From Streptomyces rhizoryzae (GTDB lineage Bacteria > Actinomycetota > Actinomycetes > Streptomycetales > Streptomycetaceae), in assembly GCF_023155275.1 (NCBI RefSeq), contig NZ_JALMUV010000046.1, positions 1-64,000 on the forward strand: 64,000 nucleotides of DNA. The letters are read 5' to 3'. Of the stretch, positions 1 to 6,941 are shown in pieces. Numbering within the stretch: position 1 is the stretch's first letter; each line of letters starts with the position of its first letter. The translations under genes were made by a program, and so were the position numbers. Under the pieces are notes generated by a model. That model had not been told where the DNA came from. It did not search any database and saw only the letters and a list, made by a program, of their open reading frames with translations.

Positions 1-47
1 GGGGTGGGGTGCCGGACGTAAAGCGAAGCAGTCCGACACCCCACCCC
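1..47. terminator. Strong intrinsic-type hairpin at the window edge
   Basis: Bases 1-17 pair with 31-47 over 16 of 17 positions, with a single C/A mismatch, around a 13-nt loop. There is no T-tract, which is usual for Streptomyces terminators. It most likely ends a gene lying left of the window, and could work in either direction. Confidence 0.6.
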
Positions 48-94
48 CGCAGACCCGTCACCGCACCCCAACAGCCCCGCGCAGCGGCAACAAC

Positions 95-348
95 GCGCCG
101 CAGGCGCTCCAAAATCACCCCCCACGGCGGGGGACCCGCCCACGGGGATCCCCCGCGCACGCGAAAGGCGCCGCAGGCGCTCCAAAATCACCCCCACGGC
201 GGGGAACCCGCCCACGGGGGATCCCCCGCGCACGCGAAACGCGCCGCAGGCGCTCCAAAAACACCCCCGCGGCGGGGAACCCGCCCACGTGGGATCCCCC
301 GCGCACGCGAAACGCGCCGCAGGCGCACACGCAACACCCCCCACGGCG
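95..348. repeat. 73-bp tandem repeat, three full copies and a partial fourth
   Basis: Units begin at 95, 168, 241 and 314, exactly 73 bp apart. The fourth diverges after about 13 bases and then keeps only part of the unit. Each full unit holds small self-complementary elements: GCGCC-GCA-GGCGC, a GGCGGG/CCCGCC hairpin, and a palindrome around GGATCC. In copy 1 the loop of the second hairpin differs while the stem is kept. The array lies between a hairpin at 1-47 and the SseB-like gene. Its function is unknown. It could be a structured RNA or DNA element, or a replication-slippage product. Confidence 0.85.
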
Positions 349-393
349 GCCCACCCGACAACGTGGGAAGAACCCCCCGATACGCTCGGGACC

Positions 394-1134
394 GTGCAGA
401 AAAACATCCCCACCCCCGGTTTCGCCGACGACGACGGCTCCGCCGATCCCGCGCTCGCGGCCGCCCTCGCGGCCCGCGCGGCGGATCCGGGCGACCCGGC
501 CGCGGAAACCGCCCTGCTCTCCGCCCTGGCGGGCGCCCGCCTGCTCGTTCCGGTGGTGGCGGTCCTCGGGGAGGTCGAGACCGGCCCGGACGGCCTGCGC
601 CGCGAGAAGACCAGCGATATGGCGGTTCCGACCCTCACCGCGCCGGACGGCCGCCGCGCCCTTCCGGCGTTCACGTCGATGGCGACCCTGCACCGCTGGC
701 GGCCGGACGCGCGCCCGGTGGCGGTGCCGCTCCAGCAGGCGCTGCTGGCCGCCGCGCACGAGCAGGCCGACACCGTCGTCATCGACCTGGCGGGCCCGGC
801 CCCGTACCAGCTCACCGGCCCGGCGCTGCGGGCCCTCGCGGAGGGCCGGACCACCGCCGACCCGCTGGCGGACCCGGCCGTCACCGAGGCCCTGCGGGCG
901 CTGCTCGCCGCCGAGCCGGCGGTGGTCGAGGCGCGGCTGACGCCGTCCGCGGAGACCGACGGCACGCTCGCCGTCGGCCTCGCTCCGGACGCCGCCCCCG
1001 CGGAGGCCGCCCAGCGCCTGGCCCAGGCCCTCGCCGCCGACGAGACCCTCCGCGCCCGCCTGGTCCGCGGTCTGGACCTGGCCCTCCTCCGCCCCGGCAG
1101 CGAAGCCTCCGGCACGCCCCTCTACCGGCGCTGA
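394..1134 (+). CDS. SseB-family protein
   Basis: This is a 246-residue soluble protein resembling the actinobacterial SseB N-terminal-domain family. It has an alternation of Ala/Leu-rich helices, a segment around residues 40-75 (LLVPVVAVLGEVE, then a Lys-Thr-Ser-Asp turn), and the SMATLHRW and VPLQQALLAA stretches typical of that fold. SseB is named after an enhancer of serine sensitivity in enterobacteria, and the molecular role of the actinobacterial members is not known. I chose GTG 394 because TACGCT (381-386) sits 7 nt upstream like a -10 element and no ribosome binding site is visible, so the mRNA may be leaderless. An ATG at 289 would place the repeat array in the coding sequence and is less likely. 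The gene is monocistronic, with a hairpin at 1217-1243. Confidence 0.75.
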   Translation: MQKNIPTPGFADDDGSADPALAAALAARAADPGDPAAETALLSALAGARLLVPVVAVLGEVETGPDGLRREKTSDMAVPTLTAPDGRRALPAFTSMATLHRWRPDARPVAVPLQQALLAAAHEQADTVVIDLAGPAPYQLTGPALRALAEGRTTADPLADPAVTEALRALLAAEPAVVEARLTPSAETDGTLAVGLAPDAAPAEAAQRLAQALAADETLRARLVRGLDLALLRPGSEASGTPLYRR

Positions 1135-1484
1135 CCCGCCCGCGCCACCCGGCGCGGGCGCCCCGAAGCCGCGCCGCCGCACCGGTCCCCACCCGCCCCG
1201 AACGGCCCCACGGCCCGCCCGTACGCCCCCGACACGTACGGGCGCCGCGCCGCCGCCCCGCCGTCCCCTGAGCAGCGCCCGCGCCGGCCCCCGCTCCCCC
1301 CTACCTCCCGCGCCACCGGGACCCGGCGCGCCGACCGGTCTCCCTGCTCCGCCCCGCTCGTCTCCGTGGTGCGCGGAAGGCCCGCCGCCCACCGGCGCGC
1401 CCCGCCCCCTCCCCGCCAACGGGCGCCCCCGCGCTCCCGGCCGCACAATGCCAGGAGAGCTCAAGATCCACGCGAGGAGAGCCC
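1135..1484. other. Intergenic region, SseB-like gene to aquaporin
   Basis: This is a very C-rich spacer with no credible gene. It holds the 1217-1243 hairpin. At its right end are a possible -10 (CACAAT, 1443-1448) and the GAGGAGAG ribosome binding site of the aquaporin gene. I see nothing else. Confidence 0.5.
1217..1243. terminator. Hairpin after the SseB-like gene
   Basis: GCCCGTACG (1217-1225) and CGTACGGGC (1235-1243) form a perfect 9-bp stem with a 9-nt loop, about 80 nt after the stop of the SseB-like gene. No T-tract follows. Confidence 0.55.
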
Positions 1485-2252
1485 ATGGAGACCACGGAGA
1501 CCCGCACGGTCGTATCCGAATTCCTCGGCACGCTGCTCCTGGTGTTCTTCGCCGTCGGCGCGGCAGTGCTGGCCGGCGAATACATCGGCACCTTCGGCAT
1601 CGCCCTGGCCTTCGGTTTCGTCATGCTGGCACTTGCCTACGCCCTCGGCCCGATCTCGGGCTGCCACATCAACCCCGCGGTGACGCTCGGCATGCTGCTG
1701 GCGAAGCGCATCACGCCCCGTACGGCCGTCGAGTACTGGGTCGCGCAGATCCTCGGCGGCATCGTCGGTGCCGCCCTGCTCTTCCTGGTCGCCAAGCAGG
1801 TCCCGGGCCTCCAGACCCACGCGGCCTTCGGCACGAACGGCTGGGGGGACCGCTCCGCGGTGCACATCAACCTCGGCGGCGCGTTCGTGGCCGAGATCGT
1901 GATGACGTTCCTGTTCGTCTTCGTCGTCCTGGGCGTCACGCACAAGGTGGCGGTGGTCGGTTTCGGCGGGCTGGCGATCGGTCTGGCGCTGGGCACCGTC
2001 AACCTCATCGGCATCCCGCTGGACGGCACCTCGGTGAACCCGGCGCGGAGCCTGGGCCCGGCGGTGTTCGCGGGCGGCGCGGCCATCACCCAGGTGTGGC
2101 TGTTCATCGTGGCGCCGCTGATCGGCGGGGCGGTGGCGGCCCTGGTGCACCAGATCACGCACCCGCCGCAGGAGCCCGTGGTGATCGCCGACCGGGCCGC
2201 CCCCGTCGGCCCGGCCCGCCCCGACGAACCGGCTCCCGGCGACCGCGTCTGA
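1485..2252 (+). CDS. MIP-family aquaporin (AqpZ-like)
   Basis: This is a 255-residue integral membrane channel of the major intrinsic protein family, predicted to pass water or small neutral solutes across the cytoplasmic membrane. Both half-helix signatures are present: HINPAVT at residues 61-67 and SVNPARS at 183-189, within six hydrophobic segments. Aligned by eye with E. coli AqpZ, the selectivity-filter Phe (residue 43) and Arg (188) are kept. The filter His appears to be Asn (173, in TVNLIGIP), which could widen or change selectivity. A polar C-terminal tail follows residue 222. The start ATG has GAGGAGAG upstream. The gene stands alone and ends at a strong hairpin shared with the converging DUF1844 gene. 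Confidence 0.9.
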   Translation: METTETRTVVSEFLGTLLLVFFAVGAAVLAGEYIGTFGIALAFGFVMLALAYALGPISGCHINPAVTLGMLLAKRITPRTAVEYWVAQILGGIVGAALLFLVAKQVPGLQTHAAFGTNGWGDRSAVHINLGGAFVAEIVMTFLFVFVVLGVTHKVAVVGFGGLAIGLALGTVNLIGIPLDGTSVNPARSLGPAVFAGGAAITQVWLFIVAPLIGGAVAALVHQITHPPQEPVVIADRAAPVGPARPDEPAPGDRV

Positions 2253-2290
2253 CCGCGCCGGGCCCGCGGCCCGGGCAGTCACCGGCGGCA

Positions 2291-2326
2291 ACGAGCCCCC
2301 ACCGGAAGGATCCGGTGGGGGCTCGT
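2291..2326. terminator. Bidirectional terminator between convergent genes
   Basis: A perfect 15-bp stem (2291-2305 with 2312-2326) has a 6-nt loop AAGGAT. It lies between the aquaporin stop (2252) and the stop of the converging DUF1844 gene (2347), so it probably serves both. Confidence 0.85.
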
Positions 2327-2346
2327 CCGCCGAGTGCGGGGCCGGG

Positions 2347-2736
2347 TCAGCCGTAGACCGGGCCGGTGAACTTCTCGCCGGGGCCCTGGCCGGGCTCGTC
2401 CGGGACGACCGACGCCTCGCGGAAGGCGAGCTGGAGCGACTTCAGGCCGTCCCGCAGCGGGGCCGCGTGGTAGGAGCCGATCTCGGTGGCGCTGGCGGTG
2501 ACCAGGCCGGCGAGCGCCTGGATCAGCTTGCGGGCCTCGTCCAGGTCCTTGTGGTCCGCGCCGTCCTCGGCGAGGCCGAGGTTGACCGCCGCCGAGCTCA
2601 TCAGGTGCACCGCGACCGTCGTGATCACCTCGACCGCCGGCACCTCCGCGATGTCCCGGGTCATGGTCTCGAAGTCCTGCCGCGCCGCGCCGGCGCTCTC
2701 CGGGGCGGCCGGCTGCTGGGGGGTCTGCTCACTCAT
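2347..2736 (-). CDS. DUF1844-containing protein
   Basis: This small acidic protein (129 residues) matches the DUF1844 family, which in actinobacteria is very often encoded next to infC. The core (about residues 20-95) contains EVPAVEVITTVAVHLMSSAA and the LDEARKLIQALAGLV helix. It has no catalytic motif, signal peptide or membrane segment. The biochemical role is unknown. The conserved position suggests a link to translation or housekeeping, which is inference. The ATG start at 2736 gives the usual family length. It is divergent from the infC operon and shares a 417-bp regulatory region with it. Confidence 0.85.
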   Translation of the reverse strand: MSEQTPQQPAAPESAGAARQDFETMTRDIAEVPAVEVITTVAVHLMSSAAVNLGLAEDGADHKDLDEARKLIQALAGLVTASATEIGSYHAAPLRDGLKSLQLAFREASVVPDEPGQGPGEKFTGPVYG

Positions 2737-3153
2737 GGGGTGGGGCTTCACTTCCTGCTGGAGGGGTCGCCCCCAGCCTATGGCCCCGGGGCGGCGGCCC
2801 CGCGCCCGGGAGCGCCAGCGGGCGCGGGGTGGTGGCGTGCGGCGCGGCGGCCGCCCGCACACCAGTGGGGCCGCACCCCTTGACTCGTGTATCCTGGTGT
2901 TCCGACCGGCCGGACACATAGGTGACCGGCCCACAAGTGGAGGCTCCGATCTCCCACCCGACCGATCTGACGGTTGGCGGGTCAACGGTCCGGCTGCGCC
3001 CCGCGGAGACTTCGCGGCGGTGCTCCTGATCTCATGGAGCCCCGCCTGTGTCCCGTCCGGGGCATTTTTCGTGTACCGGCGCGGTTGGTCACACCGAACA
3101 GACGTTACGCGGCAGTCCGCCAGGCCGTCGCGTGGTGCTACCGAGGAGGATCC
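2737..3153 (+). promoter_or_regulatory. infC operon leader and divergent promoter region
   Basis: This 417-bp gene-free region separates the DUF1844 start from the proposed ATC start of infC. TTGACT at 2880-2885 is a candidate -35, but no clear -10 is seen at standard spacing. The leader contains two GCCCCGC motifs (near 2997 and 3040), a small hairpin (3022-3026 with 3036-3040) and a terminator-like hairpin at 3039-3069. The two hairpins share bases and are mutually exclusive, as in attenuation. In Bacillus the equivalent operon is controlled by an L20-binding leader. Whether this one responds to L20 or IF-3 is inference. Confidence 0.5.
3039..3069 (+). terminator. Possible attenuator in the infC leader
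   Basis: GCCCCG (3039-3044) pairs with CGGGGC (3058-3063) and is followed by ATTTTT. This is a rare T-tract in this GC-rich window, and it lies 85 nt before the ATC start of infC. It looks like an intrinsic terminator inside a leader rather than the end of a gene. Confidence 0.6.
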
Positions 3154-3768
3154 ATCAGCGCCGAGCCCCGCATCAACGACCGGATTCGCGTCCCCGAGGT
3201 GCGACTCGTCGGTCCCAGTGGCGAGCAGGTCGGCATTGTGCCGCTTGCCAAGGCCCTGGAGCTTGCGCAGGAGTACGACCTCGACCTGGTCGAGGTGGCG
3301 GCGAACGCCCGTCCGCCGGTCTGCAAGCTCATGGACTACGGAAAGTTCAAGTACGAGTCGGCCATGAAGGCCCGTGAGGCGCGCAAGAACCAGGCGCACA
3401 CGGTCATCAAGGAGATGAAGCTCCGGCCGAAGATCGACCCGCACGACTACGACACCAAGAAGGGTCACGTCGTCCGGTTCCTCAAGCAGGGTGACAAGGT
3501 CAAGATCACGATCATGTTCCGTGGTCGCGAGCAGTCCCGGCCCGAGCTGGGCTTCCGACTGCTCCAGCGGCTCGCGGAGGACGTCCAGGACCTCGGGTTC
3601 ATCGAGTCGAACCCGAAGCAGGACGGCCGCAACATGATCATGGTCCTCGGTCCGCACAAGAAGAAGACCGAGGCGATGGCCGAGGCCCGTGAGGCGCAGG
3701 CCGCCCGCAAGGCGACGCGTCAGGGCGGGGCTCCCGCGGAGCCCGCTGAGGAGCGCGCCGAGGCGTGA
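3154..3768 (+). CDS. infC: Translation initiation factor IF-3
   Basis: IF-3 binds the 30S subunit, prevents premature 50S joining and checks the start codon. The 204-residue product has the N-terminal domain (RVPEVRLVGPSGEQVGIV, residues 11-28), a Lys-rich linker, and the C-terminal 30S-binding domain with MKLRPKIDPHDYDTKK and VKITIMFRGRE. A tail rich in Ala and Glu follows. I chose ATC at 3154. It lies 4 nt after GAGGAGG (3143-3149), and the resulting N-terminus (MSAEPRINDRIRVPEVR) matches mycobacterial IF-3. No ATG or GTG fits. A rare start codon is a known feature of infC and allows IF-3 to repress its own translation. The upstream leader adds a possible transcriptional control. It is first of three ribosomal genes. 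Confidence 0.93.
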   Translation: MSAEPRINDRIRVPEVRLVGPSGEQVGIVPLAKALELAQEYDLDLVEVAANARPPVCKLMDYGKFKYESAMKAREARKNQAHTVIKEMKLRPKIDPHDYDTKKGHVVRFLKQGDKVKITIMFRGREQSRPELGFRLLQRLAEDVQDLGFIESNPKQDGRNMIMVLGPHKKKTEAMAEAREAQAARKATRQGGAPAEPAEERAEA

Positions 3769-3891
3769 CCTCCAGGGTGAGCTGCCCCGGATTCAGGCCG
3801 GGGCAACCGCCACGGAACAACCGATACATCTGACGCTCCCGCACAGCGGCCTGGGCCGGCGGGAGCGCCACTGACGAGGAGAGAACGGCGC

Positions 3892-4086
3892 ATGCCGAAG
3901 AACAAGACGCACAGCGGTGCCAGCAAGCGCTTCAAGGTCACTGGCTCCGGCAAGGTGCTGCGCGAGCGCGCAGGCAAGCGCCACCTGCTCGAGCACAAGT
4001 CGTCCCGCGTGACGCGTCGCCTCACCGGCAACGCCGAGATGGCCCCGGGCGACACCGCGAAGATCAAGAAGCTTCTCGGCAAGTGA
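3892..4086 (+). CDS. rpmI: 50S ribosomal protein L35
   Basis: This 64-residue, very basic ribosomal protein has the family signature MPKNKTHSGASKRFKVTGSG at the start and the HLLEHKSSRVTRRL stretch around residues 28-41. Length and sequence are normal for L35. GAGGAGAG lies upstream of ATG 3892. It follows infC by 123 nt and precedes rplT in the standard infC-rpmI-rplT operon. Confidence 0.97.
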   Translation: MPKNKTHSGASKRFKVTGSGKVLRERAGKRHLLEHKSSRVTRRLTGNAEMAPGDTAKIKKLLGK

Positions 4087-4193
4087 GCCGGGGCGCTCCG
4101 CCGCACGGGCGGGGCGCACCGACCGCACCGGGACCACACGCTGATCCGGGCCGTGTGAAGAACGACCACGGCCCCGCTACAAGGAGTTAACAA

Positions 4194-4580
4194 GTGGCAC
4201 GCGTCAAGCGGGCAGTCAACGCTCAGAAGAAGCGCCGGGCGATCCTGGAGCAGGCCAGCGGCTACCGCGGCCAGCGCTCGCGCCTGTACCGCAAGGCGAA
4301 GGAGCAGGTCACCCACTCCCTCGTCTACAACTACAACGACCGCAAGAAGCGCAAGGGCGACTTCCGTCAGCTGTGGATCCAGCGCATCAACGCCGCTGCC
4401 CGCGCCAACGGCATGACCTACAACCGCTTCATCCAGGGTCTGAAGGCCGCCAACGTCGAGGTGGACCGCAAGATCCTCGCCGACCTGGCCGTGAACGACG
4501 GCAACGCGTTCGCCGCGCTGGTCGAGGTCGCGCAGAAGGCGCTGCCGAGCGACGTCAACGCCCCGAAGGCTGCTGCCTGA
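4194..4580 (+). CDS. rplT: 50S ribosomal protein L20
   Basis: This 128-residue basic protein is needed early in 50S assembly and binds 23S rRNA. It carries the family features RVKRAVNAQKKRR near the start, GYRGQRSRLYRKAKEQV (about residues 23-39) and the RINAAARANGMTYNRFI segment. The GTG start at 4194 has AAGGAG at 4181-4186. L20 is the autogenous repressor of this operon in Bacillus and E. coli, making it the obvious candidate ligand for the leader upstream of infC. A hairpin at 4627-4654 ends the operon. Confidence 0.97.
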   Translation: MARVKRAVNAQKKRRAILEQASGYRGQRSRLYRKAKEQVTHSLVYNYNDRKKRKGDFRQLWIQRINAAARANGMTYNRFIQGLKAANVEVDRKILADLAVNDGNAFAALVEVAQKALPSDVNAPKAAA

Positions 4581-4626
4581 ATCCCAGCCTCCGAGCGCTG
4601 TGACGTCGGGACGACGTCGTGATGAC

Positions 4627-4654
4627 GGACCCGCGGGCCCCGGCCTGCGGGTCC
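4627..4654 (+). terminator. Terminator of the infC-rpmI-rplT operon
   Basis: GGACCCGC (4627-4634) pairs with GCGGGTCC (4647-4654), 46 nt after the rplT stop. The loop can form two further G-C pairs. No T-tract. Confidence 0.6.
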
Positions 4655-4722
4655 GCCGCGTTTCCGGCCCCGGGCCGTCCCGCCGGGGCCCCGCACCGAA
4701 CGAAAGAAGCGAGCCGCCGCCC

Positions 4723-5586
4723 ATGGGCACCCCCGAGCTGATCTCCCCGCGTTCCCCGCGCGTCTCCGCCGCCCGGCGGCTGGCCCGCCGCCACTTCCGC
4801 GGCAAGGAACGCCGGTTCATCGCCGAGGGCCCGCAGGCCGTCCGCGAGGCCGTCGCGCACCGCACCGGCGGCGCGCCGACCCTCGTCGAGGTGTTCGCCA
4901 CCGCGGAGGCCGCCGAGCGGCACGCGGAGATCGTGGAGGCGGCGCGGGAGGCCGGGGTGCGGGTGCACTTCGCCGACGACCGGACCGTCGCGGACATCTC
5001 GCAGACGGTCACCCCGCAGGGCCTGGTGGGGGTCTGCCGCTTCCTGGACTCGCCGTTCGAGGAGATCCTCGCCGCCCGGCCGCAGCTGGTCGCGGTGCTG
5101 GCCAACGTCCGCGACCCCGGCAACGCCGGGACGGTGCTGCGCTGCGCGGACGCCGCGGGCGCCGACGCGGTGGTGCTGACCGACGCCTCGGTGGACCTCT
5201 ACAACCCCAAGTCGGTGCGGGCCTCGGTCGGTTCGCTGTTCCACCTGCCGGTCGCGGTGGGCGTGCCGGTCGAGCAGGTGGTGTCCGGGCTGCGGGACGC
5301 CGGGGTCCGGATCCTGGCCGCGGACGGGGCGGGCGACCGCGACCTGGACGCCGAGCTGGACGCCGGCGCGATGGGCGGGCCGACCGCCTGGGTGTTCGGC
5401 AACGAGGCGTGGGGGCTGCCCGCGGAGACCCGGGCGCTGGCCGACGCGGTGGTGCGGGTGCCCATCCACGGCCGGGCCGAGAGCCTGAACCTCGCGACCG
5501 CCGCCGCGGTCTGCCTCTACGCCTCCGCGCGGGCCCAGCGCACCGCCGGCGGGTGCCGGGCGGGGTCACCCGCCGGAGGGGCGTAG
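4723..5586 (+). CDS. TrmH/SpoU-family RNA 2'-O-methyltransferase
   Basis: This 287-residue SPOUT-class enzyme is predicted to methylate ribose 2'-OH in rRNA or tRNA using S-adenosylmethionine. The N-terminal substrate-binding domain (residues 1-90) contains RRFIAEGPQAVREA. The catalytic domain has the three SpoU motifs: NVRDPGNAGTVLRCADAAGAD (motif 1), WVFGNEAWGL (motif 2) and VPIHGRAESLNLATAAAV (motif 3, the knot). ATG 4723 starts at MGTPELISPRSPRVSAARRL, which is typical for these proteins. A poor purine-rich site precedes it. The gene sits between rplT and a histidine kinase, as in other Streptomyces. The exact target nucleotide cannot be told from sequence. Confidence 0.92.
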   Translation: MGTPELISPRSPRVSAARRLARRHFRGKERRFIAEGPQAVREAVAHRTGGAPTLVEVFATAEAAERHAEIVEAAREAGVRVHFADDRTVADISQTVTPQGLVGVCRFLDSPFEEILAARPQLVAVLANVRDPGNAGTVLRCADAAGADAVVLTDASVDLYNPKSVRASVGSLFHLPVAVGVPVEQVVSGLRDAGVRILAADGAGDRDLDAELDAGAMGGPTAWVFGNEAWGLPAETRALADAVVRVPIHGRAESLNLATAAAVCLYASARAQRTAGGCRAGSPAGGA

Positions 5587-5660
5587 CCGCGATCCCGGCG
5601 GGCGGGCCGGGCCGAGCTAGTAGTCTTGCCAGCTCCGGCCCGGAAGGGGGTAACACGGCG

Positions 5661-6785
5661 ATGACGGCGAGGACTTCGGCGATCGCGGCGACCGCCGGAA
5701 GCGGCCCGCCGGCGGCGTCCGGCACCGGCCCCGGGCTGGCCCCCGACGACCTCCCCGACGGGCTGGTGGTGGCCGACGAGCACGGCCGGGTGATCTGCTT
5801 CAACGCCGCGGCGGCCCGGATCACCGGGATCGCGCCGGGGGACGCGCTGGGCCGGCCGGTCGGGGACGCGCTGCCGCTCCAGGACCTGGAGGGCCGCCGC
5901 TGGTGGCAGCTGACCGACCCGTACGGGGGACTGGCGATCCGGCGCGGGCAGCCCGAGCGGAATCTCCTGCTGGGCGGCCGCGAGGTGCTGGTCTCGGCCC
6001 GGTACGTGCGCAGCGCGCCGACCGGTCCGGTGCGGCGGCTGGTGATCGCGTTGCGCGGCACCGAGGCCCGGCGGCGCACCGAGCTGAGCCACGCCGAGCT
6101 GATCGCCACCGTGGCGCACGAGCTGCGGTCGCCGCTGACCTCCGTCAAGGGCTTCACCGCCACCCTCCTCCAGAAGTGGGAGCGGTTCACCGACGACCAG
6201 AAGCGGCTGATGCTGGAGACGGTGGACGCGGACGCCAACCGCGTCACCCGGCTGATCGCCGAGCTGCTGGACATCTCCCGGATCGACTCCGGGCGGCTGG
6301 AGGTGCGCCGGCAGCGGATCGACATGGTCGCCGCGGTGCGCCGGCACGTCCAGGCGCAGACCACCGCGGGCCAGCGCCCGGACCGCTTCCTGATCCGGAT
6401 GCGGGAGCCGCTGCCCGATCTGTGGGCGGACCCGGACAAGGTGGACCAGGTGCTGGGCAACCTCCTGGAAAACGCGGTGCGCCACGGCGCGGGAACGGTC
6501 ACCATCGAGGTGGGACCGGCCGGCGGCGCCGGTGGCACCAGTGGGGGAGAGGGGACGTGCGTCACCGTGAGCGACGAGGGCCCCGGCATCCCCGAGGAGT
6601 CGATGAGCCGCGTGTTCACCCGCTTCTGGCGGGGCAGCAAGCGAGGCGGCACCGGCCTGGGCCTCTACATCGTCAAGGGCATCGTGGAGGCGCACGGCGG
6701 CACGATCACGGTCGGCCGGGCCCCGGCCGGCGGCGCCCAGTTCCGCTTCAGCCTGCCCGTCGCCGCCCCGGCCTTCCTGGGCTGA
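5661..6785 (+). CDS. Soluble PAS-domain sensor histidine kinase (orphan)
   Basis: This is a 374-residue cytoplasmic histidine kinase with no membrane segment. A PAS domain spans about residues 30-135. The HisKA dimerisation domain follows with phospho-acceptor His153 in VAHELRSPLTSVKGF. The HATPase domain shows the N box (NLLENAVRHG), G1 box (DEGPGIPEE), F box (FTRFWRG) and G2 box (GTGLGLYIVKG). No response regulator is adjacent, so it is an orphan kinase with unknown partner and signal. TAGTCT (5621-5626) is a candidate -10 and AAGGGGG (5644-5650) the ribosome binding site. The position before pheS is conserved in Streptomyces, but no functional link is evident. Confidence 0.9.
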   Translation: MTARTSAIAATAGSGPPAASGTGPGLAPDDLPDGLVVADEHGRVICFNAAAARITGIAPGDALGRPVGDALPLQDLEGRRWWQLTDPYGGLAIRRGQPERNLLLGGREVLVSARYVRSAPTGPVRRLVIALRGTEARRRTELSHAELIATVAHELRSPLTSVKGFTATLLQKWERFTDDQKRLMLETVDADANRVTRLIAELLDISRIDSGRLEVRRQRIDMVAAVRRHVQAQTTAGQRPDRFLIRMREPLPDLWADPDKVDQVLGNLLENAVRHGAGTVTIEVGPAGGAGGTSGGEGTCVTVSDEGPGIPEESMSRVFTRFWRGSKRGGTGLGLYIVKGIVEAHGGTITVGRAPAGGAQFRFSLPVAAPAFLG

Positions 6786-6833
6786 AGGGGGGCCGCGGGC
6801 GCCCCGGCCCCCGGGGGCGGGCCGCCCGCCCCT

Positions 6834-6839
6834 TAGACT
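6834..6839 (+). promoter_or_regulatory. Candidate pheST -10 element
   Basis: TAGACT fits the actinobacterial TAnnnT -10 pattern, about 100 nt upstream of pheS. No good -35 accompanies it. TTGACC at 6839-6844 could instead be the -35 of another start. The roughly 100-nt leader holds two Phe codons in a TTG-initiated frame, but I see no convincing leader peptide. Confidence 0.35.
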
Positions 6840-6941
6840 TGACCTTTGGCACCTTTGGCGCACAGGCATCGCGGACACGCGGGCGCAGAGCCGAGGCGAA
6901 GCGAGCCGCGCCAAGCCACACCACCGGAAGCACGGGAAGAG

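Noticed and set aside
9..1464. Long overlapping frames on both strands at the window start
   Set aside because: They run through the repeat array and the SseB-like gene, are Arg/Pro/Gly-rich shadows, and have no ribosome site.
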